From assembly GCF_013403875.1 (NCBI RefSeq), contig NZ_JACBNX010000017.1:62001-126000 (forward strand): DNA of 64,000 nucleotides, read 5' to 3'. A program made the position numbers and the translations under genes. The notes beneath the pieces are model-generated. The model made no database searches. It saw nothing but the letters and a program-made list of their open reading frames with translations, and was not told the DNA's origin. This document shows positions 8,680 to 17,732 of this stretch, piece after piece; the stretch's first letter is position 1; every line of letters begins with the position of its first letter. This DNA comes from Burkholderia guangdongensis. GTDB taxonomy: Bacteria > Pseudomonadota > Gammaproteobacteria > Burkholderiales > Burkholderiaceae.

Positions 8680-11600
8680 TCAGCGCGCGGCCGCCGCGCC
8701 TTGCCGGGTCGGCTGCCCGAGCGCGCGCAGCGTCTCCTTGATCGTCGACACGCGGATCGCGAGGTCCGGCGTGCGCGTCTCGATGCGCAGCCGGTCCTGC
8801 CCGGCGAGCTTGATGTGCCGGTGCTTCTGCACCATCTCGATGATCCGCATCGGGTCGATCGGCGGGTTCGGCACGAACTGCAGCCCGATCGCGCCTTCGC
8901 TCGCGTCGATCTTCGAGATGCCGAGCGGCTTCGCGGCGAGCCTGAGCCGATGCGTCTCGACGAGCGCGTGCGCCTGCGGCGGCATCTTGCCGAAGCGGTC
9001 GATCAGCTCCTCCTGAATGCCGTCGATCGCGTCGCCGAACTCGCAGTTCGCGAGCCGCTTGTACATCGACAGTCGTTCCTGCACGTCGCCGCAGTAGTCG
9101 GCCGGCAGGATCGCGGGCGTGTGCAGGTTGATCTCGGTCGTCGCGGCGAGCGGCGCGGTCAGATCCGGCTCCTTGCCGTTCTTCAGCGCCTTCACCGCGT
9201 CGTTCAGCATCTCGGTATAGAGCTGGAAACCGATCTCGTGGATCTCGCCCGACTGCTTGTCGCCGAGCACCTCGCCGGTGCCGCGGATCTCGAGGTCGTG
9301 CATCGCGAGATAGAAGCCGGAGCCGAGCTCCTCCATCTGCTGGATCGCCTCGAGCCGGCGCTGCGCCTGCTTCGTGAGCGCCTGCGGATCGTGCACGAGC
9401 AGATACGCGTAGGCCTGGTGATGCGAGCGGCCGACGCGTCCGCGCAGCTGGTGCAGTTGCGCGAGACCGAACTTGTCCGAGCGGTGCATGATGATCGTGT
9501 TCGCGCTCGGCACGTCGATGCCGGTCTCGATGATCGTCGTGCACAGCAGCACGTTCGCGCGCTGGCCGACGAAGTCACGCATCACGCGCTCGAGCTCGCG
9601 TTCGTGCATCTGGCCGTGCGCGATCGCGATCCGCGCCTCGGGCACGAGCGCCTCGAGCATCTTCATCCGGCTCTCGATCGTCTCGACCTCGTTGTGCAGG
9701 AAGTACACCTGGCCGCCGCGCTTCAGCTCGCGCAGCATCGCCTCGCGGATCACGCTTTCCTCCTCGCGCCGCACGAACGTCTTGATCGCGAGGCGCTTCT
9801 GCGGCGCGGTCGCGATCACCGAGAAGTCGCGCAGGCCCTCGAGCGCCATTCCGAGCGTGCGCGGGATCGGCGTCGCGGTCAGCGTCAGCACGTCGACCTC
9901 CGCGCGCAGCGCCTTCAGCGCCTCCTTCTGGCGCACGCCGAAGCGATGCTCCTCGTCGATGATCACGAGCCCGAGCCGTTTGAACTGCACGTCCGACGAC
10001 AGCAGTTTGTGCGTGCCGATCACGATGTCGACGCTGCCTTCGTTGATCTGCTTGATCGCCGCGCTCACTTCCTTCGCGGTCTTGAAGCGCGACAGCTCGA
10101 CGACCCGCACCGGCCAGTCCGCGAAGCGGTCGATGAAGGTCTGCGTGTGCTGCTCCGCGAGCAGCGTCGTCGGCGACAGCAGCGCGACCTGCTTGCCGCC
10201 CATCACCGCGATGAACGCCGCGCGCAGCGCGACCTCGGTCTTGCCGAAGCCGACGTCGCCGCACACGAGCCGGTCCATCGGCTTGCCGCTCGTCATGTCG
10301 CCGATCACCGCGGCGATCGCGGCGGCCTGGTCCGGCGTTTCCTCGAAGCCGAAGCTCTCCGCGAACTTCACGTAGTCGCGCGGCTCGAGCGCGAACGCGT
10401 GGCCTTCGCGCGCGGCGCGGCGCGCATACAGGTTCAGGAGCTCGGCCGCCGTGTCGCGAATCTGCTGCGCGGCCTTGCGCTTCGCGCGCTCCCACTGGCC
10501 GGAGCCGAGCGCGTGCAGCGGCGCGCTGTCCGGATCGGCGCCGCTGTAGCGCGAGATCACGTGCAGTTGCGCGACCGGCACGTAGAGCTTGCTGTCGCCC
10601 GCGTATTCGAGATGCAGGAATTCCGTTTCGCCTTCGCCGAGATCCATCGACACGAGGCCGAGATAGCGGCCGATCCCGTGCTGCGCATGGACGATCGGGT
10701 CGCCTTCCTTCAGCTCGGACAGGTCGCGCACCATCGCGTCGACGTTGCTCGCCTGCTCCTGGCGGCGGCGCCCCGCGCGGCGCGCGAGCGCGCCGTACAG
10801 CTCGGTCTCGGTGACGATCGCGTAGCCTTCGCCCGGCACCGAGAAGCCGCTCGTGAGCGGCGCGACGCCGAGCGCGAAGCGTTCGTCGCTTTCGAGCCAG
10901 CCCGCGAAGTGATCGTTCGACACGGGCCGCAGCCGGTTCTCGGCGAGCAGCTGCGAGATCGTCTCGCGGCGGCCCGCCGATTCGACGGTCATCAGCACGC
11001 GCTTGCCGGAGGTCTCGACGAACGCGCGCAGCGCGGCGAGCGGATCGTCCGCGTGGCGGTCGACCGACAGCTCGGGCAGCGCGGCCGCCCAGCCGCCGGC
11101 CGGCTGCGCGGCGAGTACGACCCGCGCGAACGGCTTCGCGAACGCGAAGAAATCCTCGTCCGACAGGAACAGGCGCGACGGCTCGAGGATCGGCCGATCG
11201 CGGTCGTGCGACAGGAACGCATGGCGCTGCTTCGTATCGGCGGTGAAGCGGCGGATCGACGCGTCGAGGTCGCCCGCGAACACGAGATGCGCGCGTTCCG
11301 GCAGATAGTGGAAGAGGGTGGCGGTCTCGTCGAAGAACAGCGGCAGATAGTATTCGATGCCCGCCGACGGCACGCCGTTGCCGATGTCCTTGTAGATCGG
11401 CGCGCGGCTCGGGTCGCCTTCGAACGTCTCGCGCCAGCGGCTCCTGAACGCGGTGCGCGCGGCCTCGTCGAACGGGAACTCGCGGCCCGGCAGCAGCCGG
11501 ACGTCGCGCACCGGGTAGAGGCTTCTCTGCGTATCCGGATCGAACGCGCGGATCGAGTCGACCTGATCGTCGAACAGGTCGATCCGGTACGGCAGCGGCG

Positions 11601-12153
11601 AGCCCATCGGGAACAGGTCGATCAGCGAGCCGCGCACGCAGTATTCGCCGGGCCGCACGACCTGGCTCACGTGCTCGTAGCCGGCGAGCGTCAACTGCGC
11701 CTTCAGCTTCGCCTCGTCGAGCCGCTCGCCCTGCGTGAACGCGAACGTATAGGCGGCGAGGAACGACGCGGGCGGCATCCGGTACAGCGCGGTCGTCGCG
11801 GGCACGAGCAGGATGTCGCAGCGGCCTTCGCCGAGATCGTGCAGCGTCGCGAGCCGCTCGGACACGAGATCCTGGTGCGGCGAGAACGTGTCGTACGGCA
11901 GCGTTTCCCAGTCCGGCAGCAGACGCACGCGCGCGTCGGGCGAAAAATAGCCGATCTCCTGCGACAGGCGCTGCGCGTCGACCGCGTTCGCGCAGATCAC
12001 CGCGAGAAGCGGCACCTGCTGGCGATGGTCGGCGAGGTAGCGGGCGATCGCGAGCCCGTCGGAGCAGCCGTGCGCGCCGTCGAAGACGAAACGCTGGCCC
12101 GGCTTCACGAGCGCGACGGGGGAGGCGGACGAAGGAGAGGCGTGGTCTGGCAT
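8680..12153 (-). CDS. mfd: Transcription-repair coupling factor Mfd
   Basis: 1157 residues from MPDHASPSSASP, close to the usual ~1150. The N-terminal UvrB-homology region (about 20-350) recruits UvrA. The RNA-polymerase interaction/CarD-like domain contains GDPIVHAQHGIGRYLGL. The RecG-like translocase has Walker A GDVGFGKTEVALR, DEEHRFGVRQKE, LTATPIPRTL, FLHNEVETIE and QLRGRVGRS. The C-terminal TRCF domain ends the protein. Mfd displaces RNA polymerase stalled at DNA lesions and recruits excision repair. The open frame continues 18 codons upstream to 12207 without a family match; no clear Shine-Dalgarno was found, so the exact start is moderately certain. Divergent from ispD. Confidence 0.97.
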   Translation of the reverse strand: MPDHASPSSASPVALVKPGQRFVFDGAHGCSDGLAIARYLADHRQQVPLLAVICANAVDAQRLSQEIGYFSPDARVRLLPDWETLPYDTFSPHQDLVSERLATLHDLGEGRCDILLVPATTALYRMPPASFLAAYTFAFTQGERLDEAKLKAQLTLAGYEHVSQVVRPGEYCVRGSLIDLFPMGSPLPYRIDLFDDQVDSIRAFDPDTQRSLYPVRDVRLLPGREFPFDEAARTAFRSRWRETFEGDPSRAPIYKDIGNGVPSAGIEYYLPLFFDETATLFHYLPERAHLVFAGDLDASIRRFTADTKQRHAFLSHDRDRPILEPSRLFLSDEDFFAFAKPFARVVLAAQPAGGWAAALPELSVDRHADDPLAALRAFVETSGKRVLMTVESAGRRETISQLLAENRLRPVSNDHFAGWLESDERFALGVAPLTSGFSVPGEGYAIVTETELYGALARRAGRRRQEQASNVDAMVRDLSELKEGDPIVHAQHGIGRYLGLVSMDLGEGETEFLHLEYAGDSKLYVPVAQLHVISRYSGADPDSAPLHALGSGQWERAKRKAAQQIRDTAAELLNLYARRAAREGHAFALEPRDYVKFAESFGFEETPDQAAAIAAVIGDMTSGKPMDRLVCGDVGFGKTEVALRAAFIAVMGGKQVALLSPTTLLAEQHTQTFIDRFADWPVRVVELSRFKTAKEVSAAIKQINEGSVDIVIGTHKLLSSDVQFKRLGLVIIDEEHRFGVRQKEALKALRAEVDVLTLTATPIPRTLGMALEGLRDFSVIATAPQKRLAIKTFVRREEESVIREAMLRELKRGGQVYFLHNEVETIESRMKMLEALVPEARIAIAHGQMHERELERVMRDFVGQRANVLLCTTIIETGIDVPSANTIIMHRSDKFGLAQLHQLRGRVGRSHHQAYAYLLVHDPQALTKQAQRRLEAIQQMEELGSGFYLAMHDLEIRGTGEVLGDKQSGEIHEIGFQLYTEMLNDAVKALKNGKEPDLTAPLAATTEINLHTPAILPADYCGDVQERLSMYKRLANCEFGDAIDGIQEELIDRFGKMPPQAHALVETHRLRLAAKPLGISKIDASEGAIGLQFVPNPPIDPMRIIEMVQKHRHIKLAGQDRLRIETRTPDLAIRVSTIKETLRALGQPTRQGAAAAR

Positions 12154-12252
12154 AAGGGGCGGAGTAACGGAGCCAAGTAGCGGGGCCAAGTAGCGGAGCG
12201 GGGTCACGTGCGTCGCGCGCGTGTTGCGCGCCGGCCGGGACGAAAGACCTAT

Positions 12253-12258
12253 TATAAA
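12253..12258 (+). promoter_or_regulatory. Putative -10 of ispDF promoter
   Basis: TATAAA inside ATTATAAAAT (12251-12260), in the 143-bp divergent spacer between mfd and ispD and about 40 bp before the ispD start. No good -35 hexamer is present at the expected spacing. The spacer also contains an imperfect repeat of GGGGCCAAGTAGCGG near 12172-12196. Confidence 0.4.
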
Positions 12259-12296
12259 ATCCGCATTTCGATTTCACCTTTCCGGCGTTCGCTTCC

Positions 12297-13007
12297 GTGA
12301 CTCCCCGACTCTTCGCCCTGATTCCCTGCGCCGGCACGGGCAGCCGCTCCGGCTCGGCCGTGCCGAAGCAATACCGCACGCTCGCCGGGCGCGCGCTGCT
12401 GCACTATACGCTCGCCGCGTTCGACGCGTGCAGCGAGTTCTCGCAGACGCTCGTCGTGCTCGCGCCCGACGACACGCATTTCGACGCGCGTCGCTTCGCG
12501 GGGCTGCGCTTCGCGGTGCGCCGCTGCGGCGGCGCGTCGCGGCAGGGGTCGGTGCTGAACGGGCTGCTGGCGCTCGCGGCGTTTGGCGCGGCGGACCACG
12601 ACTGGGTGCTGGTGCACGACGCCGCGCGGCCCGGCATCACGCCGCAGCTGATTCGCGCGCTGATCGCGGCGCTGAAGGACGACCCGGTCGGCGGGATCGT
12701 CGCGCTGCCGGTCGCGGATACGTTGAAACGCGTGCCGGCCGGCGGCGACGCGATCGCGCGCACGGAGCCGCGCGACGGCCTGTGGCAGGCGCAGACGCCG
12801 CAGATGTTCCGGATCGGCATGCTGCGCGACGCGATCCAGTCCGCGCAGCGGCAGGGCCACGACCTGACCGACGAGGCGAGCGCGATCGAATGGACGGGGC
12901 ATACGCCGCGCGTCGTGCAGGGCAGCCTGCGCAACTTCAAGGTCACCTATCCGGAAGACTTCGATCTCGCGGAAGCGATCCTCGCGCGCGGCCAGAGCGC
13001 CGCGTGA
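12297..13007 (+). CDS. ispD: 2-C-methyl-D-erythritol 4-phosphate cytidylyltransferase IspD
   Basis: 236 residues starting at GTG (12297). FALIPCAGTGSRSGSAVPKQY is the nucleotide-binding P-loop-like motif (Arg and Lys of GxGxR...PKQ). VLVHDAARPGIT carries the conserved Asp-Ala-Ala-Arg-Pro, and LPVADTLKRV and QTPQMFR are family signatures. It transfers CMP from CTP to MEP, the third step of non-mevalonate isoprenoid synthesis. ispF follows after 36 bp, so the two form an operon. The P-loop reads CAGTGSRSG rather than the more common AAGxGxRM, a minor variation. Confidence 0.96.
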   Translation: MTPRLFALIPCAGTGSRSGSAVPKQYRTLAGRALLHYTLAAFDACSEFSQTLVVLAPDDTHFDARRFAGLRFAVRRCGGASRQGSVLNGLLALAAFGAADHDWVLVHDAARPGITPQLIRALIAALKDDPVGGIVALPVADTLKRVPAGGDAIARTEPRDGLWQAQTPQMFRIGMLRDAIQSAQRQGHDLTDEASAIEWTGHTPRVVQGSLRNFKVTYPEDFDLAEAILARGQSAA

Positions 13008-13043
13008 TCTCCTGACACTCACACGAACTCGATCGGAACACGC

Positions 13044-13523
13044 ATGGATTTCAGAATCGGACAAGGCTACGACGTGCATCAGCTCGTCGAAGGACGGCCG
13101 CTCATCATCGGCGGCGTGACGATTCCTTACGAACGCGGCCTGCTCGGCCACTCGGACGCCGACGTGCTGCTGCACGCGATCACCGACGCGCTGTTCGGCG
13201 CGGCGGCGCTCGGCGACATCGGCCGCCACTTCTCGGACACCGACGCCGCGTACCTCGGCGCGGACAGCCGCGCGCTGCTGCGCGAATGCGTCGCGCGCGT
13301 GAAGGCGGCGGGCTTCGCGATCCAGAACGTCGACAGCACGGTGATCGCGCAGGCGCCGAAGCTCGCGCCGCACATCGACGCGATGCGTGCGAACATCGCG
13401 GCCGATCTCGGGCTGCCGATCGAGCGCGTGAACGTGAAGGCGAAGACGAACGAGAAGCTCGGCTATCTCGGCCGCAAGGAAGGGATCGAGGCGCAGGCCG
13501 CGACGCTGCTCGTGCGCGCTTGA
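13044..13523 (+). CDS. ispF: 2-C-methyl-D-erythritol 2,4-cyclodiphosphate synthase IspF
   Basis: 159 residues, normal length. GQGYDVHQL carries metal ligands D10 and H12, GHSDADVLLHAITDAL carries H44, ALGDIGRHFSDTD is the conserved substrate loop, and NVKAKTNEKLGYLGRKEGI is the C-terminal signature. It converts CDP-ME-2-phosphate to ME-cyclodiphosphate with release of CMP. It forms a homotrimer with zinc at subunit interfaces. It is second in the ispDF operon, which is typical of Burkholderia. Confidence 0.97.
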   Translation: MDFRIGQGYDVHQLVEGRPLIIGGVTIPYERGLLGHSDADVLLHAITDALFGAAALGDIGRHFSDTDAAYLGADSRALLRECVARVKAAGFAIQNVDSTVIAQAPKLAPHIDAMRANIAADLGLPIERVNVKAKTNEKLGYLGRKEGIEAQAATLLVRA

Positions 13524-13556
13524 TCGTGATCTGATGCCGTGACCCGACGCGCGACC

Positions 13557-13577
13557 CGACGCGCGGATCGCGCGTCG
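13557..13577. terminator. Hairpin between convergent ispF and ahpD
   Basis: Perfect 9-bp inverted repeat CGACGCGCG (13557-13565) / CGCGCGTCG (13569-13577) with a 3-nt loop, midway between the two convergent stop codons. No T-tract on either side, so it may be a processing or Rho-assisted stop. Confidence 0.45.
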
Positions 13578-13587
13578 CCCGCGATGC

Positions 13588-14112
13588 TCAGCCTTCCGCC
13601 GCGATCACCTGCGCGGCGGCGTTGATCACCGACGCGATGCGACCGACGTCGCGCAGCTGCGTGACGGTCATCCCTTGTTCGCTCTTCAGCAGCGCATAGT
13701 GCGACTTCACGCAGAAGTGGCACTTGCCGACGATCGACGCGGCGAGCGCATACATCTCGAACTTGCGCTTGTCGACGCCGCCGTGCGACGCATACGCGCC
13801 CATCCGCAGCTCCGCGCGCTGGGTCTTCAGGTCGGCGTCGTCGGCCATCTCGACATACGGATACCACGCGTTGTTCATCCCCATCAGCGCGGCCGCGGTC
13901 AGCGCCGCGTTCGTCTCTTCGGGCGACAGCACGCCGGCTTCGCGGATCGTCTTCACGATGAACGTGCTCTTCGCCGCGAAGGCCGCCGCGAGCGCGACGC
14001 CGACCGCGTCGGTGCCTTCGAGCGACGAGCGCGCGATCGTGCCGTCGAGGTTCAGGCGGATGTCCTTCGCGTAGTCGGGAGTATGCGCCTTAATCGATTC
14101 GATGAATTCCAT
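13588..14112 (-). CDS. ahpD: Alkyl hydroperoxide reductase AhpD (alkylhydroperoxidase)
   Basis: 174 residues. The catalytic motif is GKCHFCVKSHY with C131, C134 and H138, the CxxC-x3-H signature of AhpD/carboxymuconolactone-decarboxylase-like peroxidases. Upstream are N-terminal helices MEFIESIKAHTPDYAKDIRL. AhpD reduces peroxides or recycles AhpC through its CxxC pair. The gene lies 75 bp downstream of ahpC on the same strand, with a strong terminator between them; read-through would couple the two. Start ATG 14112 has AGGAG (14121-14117) a few bases upstream. Confidence 0.94.
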   Translation of the reverse strand: MEFIESIKAHTPDYAKDIRLNLDGTIARSSLEGTDAVGVALAAAFAAKSTFIVKTIREAGVLSPEETNAALTAAALMGMNNAWYPYVEMADDADLKTQRAELRMGAYASHGGVDKRKFEMYALAASIVGKCHFCVKSHYALLKSEQGMTVTQLRDVGRIASVINAAAQVIAAEG

Positions 14113-14137
14113 TGATATCTCCTATGGGTTGGCCGTT

Positions 14138-14174
14138 AAAAAAGCCCGCGGGCGAGAGGCGCGCCGCGGGCTTT
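14138..14174 (-). terminator. Rho-independent terminator between ahpC and ahpD
   Basis: Minus strand: 11-bp perfect stem AAAGCCCGCGG (14174-14164) / CCGCGGGCTTT (14151-14141), 12-nt loop, ending in a run of six T (14143-14138). It starts 13 bp after the ahpC stop codon and lies before the ahpD start, so it likely sets unequal expression of the two genes. Confidence 0.85.
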
Positions 14175-14187
14175 CGTGCATCGACGC

Positions 14188-14736
14188 TTACAGCGTCGCG
14201 CCGCCGATTGCGCGGTTGCACGGGCAGAGTTCGTCCGTTTGCAGGCCGTCGAGGATACGCAGGATTTCCGACGGGCTACGGCCGACGTTCAGGTTGTTGA
14301 CCGACACGTGCTGGATCGTGTTGTCCGGGTCGACGATGAACGTTGCGCGCAGTGCGACGCCGGCGTCCTTGTCGCGCACGCCGAGCTGGTCGATCAGCTC
14401 GCCCTTCACGTCGCCGAACGAGTAGTGGTTCAGCTTGTCCAGATCCTTGTGCTCACGGCGCCATGCGAGCTTCACGAACTCGTTGTCCGAGCTGCCGCCG
14501 AGCAGCACCGCGTCGCGCTCTTCGAACTGCTTCGTGAGCTTCGCGAACTCGACGATTTCCGTCGGGCACACGAACGTGAAATCCTTCGGGTAGAAATAGA
14601 TGATCTTCCACTTGCCCGGGAACGACTCTGCGGTGATCGTCTCGAAGGCCGACTGGCCGTTTTCCTCGTGGTGATTGAAGCCCGGCTTCGCGGCTTCAAC
14701 GGCAAACGCTTCGAGTTTATCGCCGACGGTTTTCAT
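14188..14736 (-). CDS. ahpC: Peroxiredoxin AhpC
   Basis: 182 residues of the AhpC/Prx1-like thioredoxin fold. FTFVCPTEIVEFA carries the peroxidatic cysteine C57 and ELCPCNR carries the resolving cysteine region (C171, C173). HxxC-like GWRREHKD-type and DVKGELIDQLG segments are conserved. It reduces hydrogen peroxide, organic hydroperoxides and possibly peroxynitrite in the cytoplasm; no ahpF is present, so AhpD downstream is the likely electron donor, as in the mycobacterial-type system. AGGAG lies 7 nt before ATG 14736. A strong palindrome about 100 bp upstream may be the OxyR-type operator. Confidence 0.96.
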   Translation of the reverse strand: MKTVGDKLEAFAVEAAKPGFNHHEENGQSAFETITAESFPGKWKIIYFYPKDFTFVCPTEIVEFAKLTKQFEERDAVLLGGSSDNEFVKLAWRREHKDLDKLNHYSFGDVKGELIDQLGVRDKDAGVALRATFIVDPDNTIQHVSVNNLNVGRSPSEILRILDGLQTDELCPCNRAIGGATL

Positions 14737-14832
14737 GCGGATGACTCCTGTATGAGGGTGGGAAGAACTGCTTGAACCAGGTTACTTCGGTGCTGCAACG
14801 AGCATGTGACAGCGTTGCGGATGACTATAACA

Positions 14833-14855
14833 CTATTGATTTATATCATCAATAG
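14833..14855. promoter_or_regulatory. Perfect inverted repeat upstream of ahpC
   Basis: CTATTGAT (14833-14840), 7-nt spacer, ATCAATAG (14848-14855), an AT-rich 8+8 palindrome in an otherwise GC-rich region, 97-119 bp before the ahpC start. The dyad contains ATTGAT...ATCAAT, a LysR-type half-site arrangement; OxyR is the expected regulator of ahpC (inference). Confidence 0.5.
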
Positions 14856-14938
14856 ATTTTAACTAATGTCCGTCATAGGAATTTTCAAAGATGCCGATAG
14901 CCGGGGCCGGGCGCGGCGTTCCGTGACCTTGCGTGAGG

Positions 14939-16297
14939 TCAGGCGGCCGCGCGCGCGCGGTCGCCGGGGAATTCGAGCGTGACTTCGAGCCCCGGCTCGG
15001 GGCTGCGGTTGCGCAGGCGCAGCGCGCCGCGATAGCGGCCGACGAGGCGAAGCACGATCGCCATCCCGAGGCCCGTGCCGTCCGCCTTGCTGCGCGCGGC
15101 GTCGACGCGGTAGAACGGCCGCATCACGAGCGGAAGCTGATCGTCGGGGATGCCCGGGCCTTCGTCGCTGACCGACAGTTCGACGCGCGTGTGCGACACG
15201 CGCGTCTCGAGCGTGATGCGCGCGACGCCGTCGAGCCGGCTCTGGCCGTACTTGCGTGCGTTCTCGATCAGATTGCCGATCACGCGGCGCATGTCGGTCT
15301 CGTCGGCCTCGATGATCGCGGCGGGCGCGAGGCGCGTGCGGATCTCGACGCCGTCCTCGCCCGACACGCGCGCGGCCACTTCCTGCGCGATCGTCGACAG
15401 GTCGACCGGCTCCGGCGTGCGCTGCGTCGGGCGTGCGTAGTCGATGAATGCGGCGATGATGCGGTCCATCTGCTCGATGTCGTCGACCATCGCGTCCTTC
15501 GTCGCTTGATCGGACGGGCTCATCTCCGTCTCGAGCCGCAACCGCGCGAGCGGCGTGCGCAGGTCGTGCGAGATGCCGGCGAGCATCAGCGCGCGGTCGG
15601 CCTCGAGCTGCTCGAGGTCGCGCACCATCTGGTTGAAGCTGCGGTTCGTGTCGGCCGCGACGCCCATCCCGCGCTCGGGCAGCAGCTCGGGCGCCTGGCC
15701 GGAGCCGACCTTGCGCGCGGCGGTTGCGAGCCGCGCGAACGGCCGGTTCACGAGGCTCGTGATGAACGCGGAACCGAACAGCGACAGCCCGAGCGCGAAC
15801 AGCCCCCAGCCGGCCCATTGCAGGCCGGTGACGGTGTCGAGCTGGTCGCGGTCGAGCGCGACCCAGTAATCGTCGTCGTCGATCTTGAAGCTGATCCACA
15901 CGCCGGGGATGTCGTTGACCGACTGTGCGATGACGGTGTCGTCGCCCAGGCGGCTGCGAATGTCGTGCTCGATCAGCCGGTTCAGCGATTCGTCGGGCTG
16001 CAGCTTGAACTTGTCCGTTTTCTCGCGCGGATACACGCGCACGCCTTCGTTGCTCTCGAGATCCTGCAGCAGCGCGCGGCGCAGGTCGGGATCGGAGTAG
16101 AGCAGCGCGGTGCGCGTGAGCTTGACGATCGCGACGAGCTGCAGCGCGACGCGCTGCGCGCGCGGCTCGCGCTCGATCACGCGAAAGCTCTGGAACCACG
16201 CGGCGAGGCTGACCGAGATCAGCAGCGCGATCAGCAGGAAGGTGCGCCAGAACAGCCCGCCGAAGGCGATCGTCAGGAGGCGCCGGTTGATACGCAT
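14939..16297 (-). CDS. envZ: Sensor histidine kinase, EnvZ type
   Basis: 452 residues. TM1 is at about 12-35 (FGGLFWRTFLLIALLISVSL). A periplasmic domain follows (about 36-155), then TM2 (about 158-180, WAGWGLFALGLSLFGSAFI), HAMP (about 180-235), the DHp helix with H244 in AGISHDLRTPL, and HATPase_c with N-box NLIENARKYG, SDEGPGIPDD and ADGTGLGMAI. The family autophosphorylates and passes phosphate to an OmpR regulator in response to envelope or osmotic signals. The cognate regulator gene is 141 bp upstream on the same strand. Similar Burkholderia/Bordetella pairs have been called RisS/RisA, so the name is by homology type only. Confidence 0.92.
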   Translation of the reverse strand: MRINRRLLTIAFGGLFWRTFLLIALLISVSLAAWFQSFRVIEREPRAQRVALQLVAIVKLTRTALLYSDPDLRRALLQDLESNEGVRVYPREKTDKFKLQPDESLNRLIEHDIRSRLGDDTVIAQSVNDIPGVWISFKIDDDDYWVALDRDQLDTVTGLQWAGWGLFALGLSLFGSAFITSLVNRPFARLATAARKVGSGQAPELLPERGMGVAADTNRSFNQMVRDLEQLEADRALMLAGISHDLRTPLARLRLETEMSPSDQATKDAMVDDIEQMDRIIAAFIDYARPTQRTPEPVDLSTIAQEVAARVSGEDGVEIRTRLAPAAIIEADETDMRRVIGNLIENARKYGQSRLDGVARITLETRVSHTRVELSVSDEGPGIPDDQLPLVMRPFYRVDAARSKADGTGLGMAIVLRLVGRYRGALRLRNRSPEPGLEVTLEFPGDRARAAA

Positions 16298-16438
16298 AAA
16301 GCGGACTGTCCGTCTGGCGAGAGAAACGGGAAACGCGCCGGGCGGCGCGTCAGCGCGCGCGCCGCGGCGCCGGACCCGACGAGGCCCGGCCCGGCGCGGC
16401 GCGCGGAATACGCACCACGCACCGGCAGCGGCGCGCCA

Positions 16439-17164
16439 TCAGGCCGCGCCGTCCGGGATGAACACGTAGCCGAGGCCCCAGACTGTCTGGATGAAGCGCG
16501 GGCTGCCGGGGTCGGGCTCGATCAGCTTGCGCAGGCGCGAGATCTGCACGTCGAGGCTGCGATCGAACACTTCGTATTCGCGGCCGCGCGCGAGCTCCAT
16601 CAGCTTCTCGCGCGACAGCGGCTGGCGCGGATGGCGCGCGAACACCTTCAGCACCGAGAATTCGCCGGTCGTCAGCGGAATCTCCTGGCCGGACTTCGTC
16701 AGCGTGCGCGTCGCGAGATTCAGCGAGAACTCGCCGAACTCGAACACCTCGGTGGTTTCCGACGGCGCGCCCGGTAGCTCGGCCGGCGCCTGGCGGCGCA
16801 GCACAGCGTGGATGCGCGCGACGAGCTCGCGCGGATTGAACGGCTTCGGCAGATAGTCGTCGGCGCCCATCTCGAGACCGACGATGCGATCGACATCCTC
16901 GCCCTTCGCGGTCAGCATGATGATCGGCGTGCGGTCGTTGCTGCCGCGCAGGCGGCGGCAGATCGACAGGCCGTCCTCGCCGGGCAGCATCAGGTCGAGC
17001 ACGAGCAGATCGAAACGCTCGCGCACCCAGAGCTTGTTCATCGCGGTCGCGTTCTCGGCGACGTACACGTTGAAGCCCTGCTCGCCGAGGTAGCGGCGCA
17101 GCAGATCGCGCAGGCGCGGATCGTCGTCGACGACGAGAATCTTGGAGGGGTTTTTCGTTTCCAT
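16439..17164 (-). CDS. ompR: OmpR-type response regulator
   Basis: 241 residues. Receiver domain: acidic pocket VVDDDPRLRD, phospho-acceptor D57 in LLVLDLMLPGEDG, MLTAKGED (Thr) and LPKPFNPRELVAR (Lys). The C-terminal winged helix (about 140-235) includes EIPLTTGEFSVLKVFARHP, DVQISRLRKLIEPDPG and IQTVWGLGYVFIP. It binds promoters of outer-membrane and stress genes when phosphorylated by the downstream-encoded kinase. Start METKNPSKI at 17164; the open frame upstream lacks family similarity. Confidence 0.94.
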   Translation of the reverse strand: METKNPSKILVVDDDPRLRDLLRRYLGEQGFNVYVAENATAMNKLWVRERFDLLVLDLMLPGEDGLSICRRLRGSNDRTPIIMLTAKGEDVDRIVGLEMGADDYLPKPFNPRELVARIHAVLRRQAPAELPGAPSETTEVFEFGEFSLNLATRTLTKSGQEIPLTTGEFSVLKVFARHPRQPLSREKLMELARGREYEVFDRSLDVQISRLRKLIEPDPGSPRFIQTVWGLGYVFIPDGAA

Positions 17165-17429
17165 GAACGCATCTTATCGCGATTGGGGAAAGTCGCGCGG
17201 GCGGGCGATTTTGCGCGTTACAGTCAGTTACAAAATTTACCCGTGGTATGACGCAGAGTAAAGGCACGCTATAGAGATTCCTTTACTCACGGTGCGCATT
17301 CGGTGGATACTCGCTGCACTCGATAATCATGGTTTGCATAGTCGATTTCCGCAGTGTTTTCCCAGTACCCGAGGTAGCCGGTTGACGCGTGACGAAGGGA
17401 ACAAAACGACCCAAGAAGCGAGGACGGTC

Positions 17430-17732
17430 ATGCGATCTATCCGGATTGCACTGATGCTGACGATCGCGCTTGCCGGTCTGAATGCGTCGCACGTAGTGTG
17501 GGCCCAGCGTCCCGAGCCGGACGCGCCGCGCAAATTGCCGCGCAGGTCCGAACGCCAGGAGCGCCCGATCGCGCACCCGGTCGAGCGTTTGCCTGTCGCG
17601 TCCGCTGTCACGCGTTCGCCGGTGCCGCCCGCGCTCGAGCAGCGTCGCTTCGACGGGCACATGACGCCCGAAGAGCGTCATCTGCTGCGCCAGCATATCG
17701 AGGACGCGGTTCGCGAACTCTACAAGCGTTGA
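17430..17732 (+). CDS. Small exported hypothetical protein
   Basis: 100 residues. ATG 17430 follows GCGAGGAC, with a signal peptide MRSIRIALMLTIALAGLNAS (probable cleavage near VWA-QR). The mature part is a Pro/Arg-rich linker (RPEPDAPRKLPRRSERQER, PVPPALEQRR) and a C-terminal helix HMTPEERHLLRQHIEDAVRE. No cysteine or catalytic motif. Probably periplasmic, function unknown. It is divergent from ompR, 265 bp away, and 142 bp before the DUF1800 gene; whether it belongs with either is unclear. Confidence 0.75.
   Translation: MRSIRIALMLTIALAGLNASHVVWAQRPEPDAPRKLPRRSERQERPIAHPVERLPVASAVTRSPVPPALEQRRFDGHMTPEERHLLRQHIEDAVRELYKR

Noticed and set aside
8578..12180. 1200-aa open frame antisense to mfd
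   Set aside because: Shadow of mfd produced by GC-rich third positions; low-complexity Arg/Leu/Val composition and no motifs.
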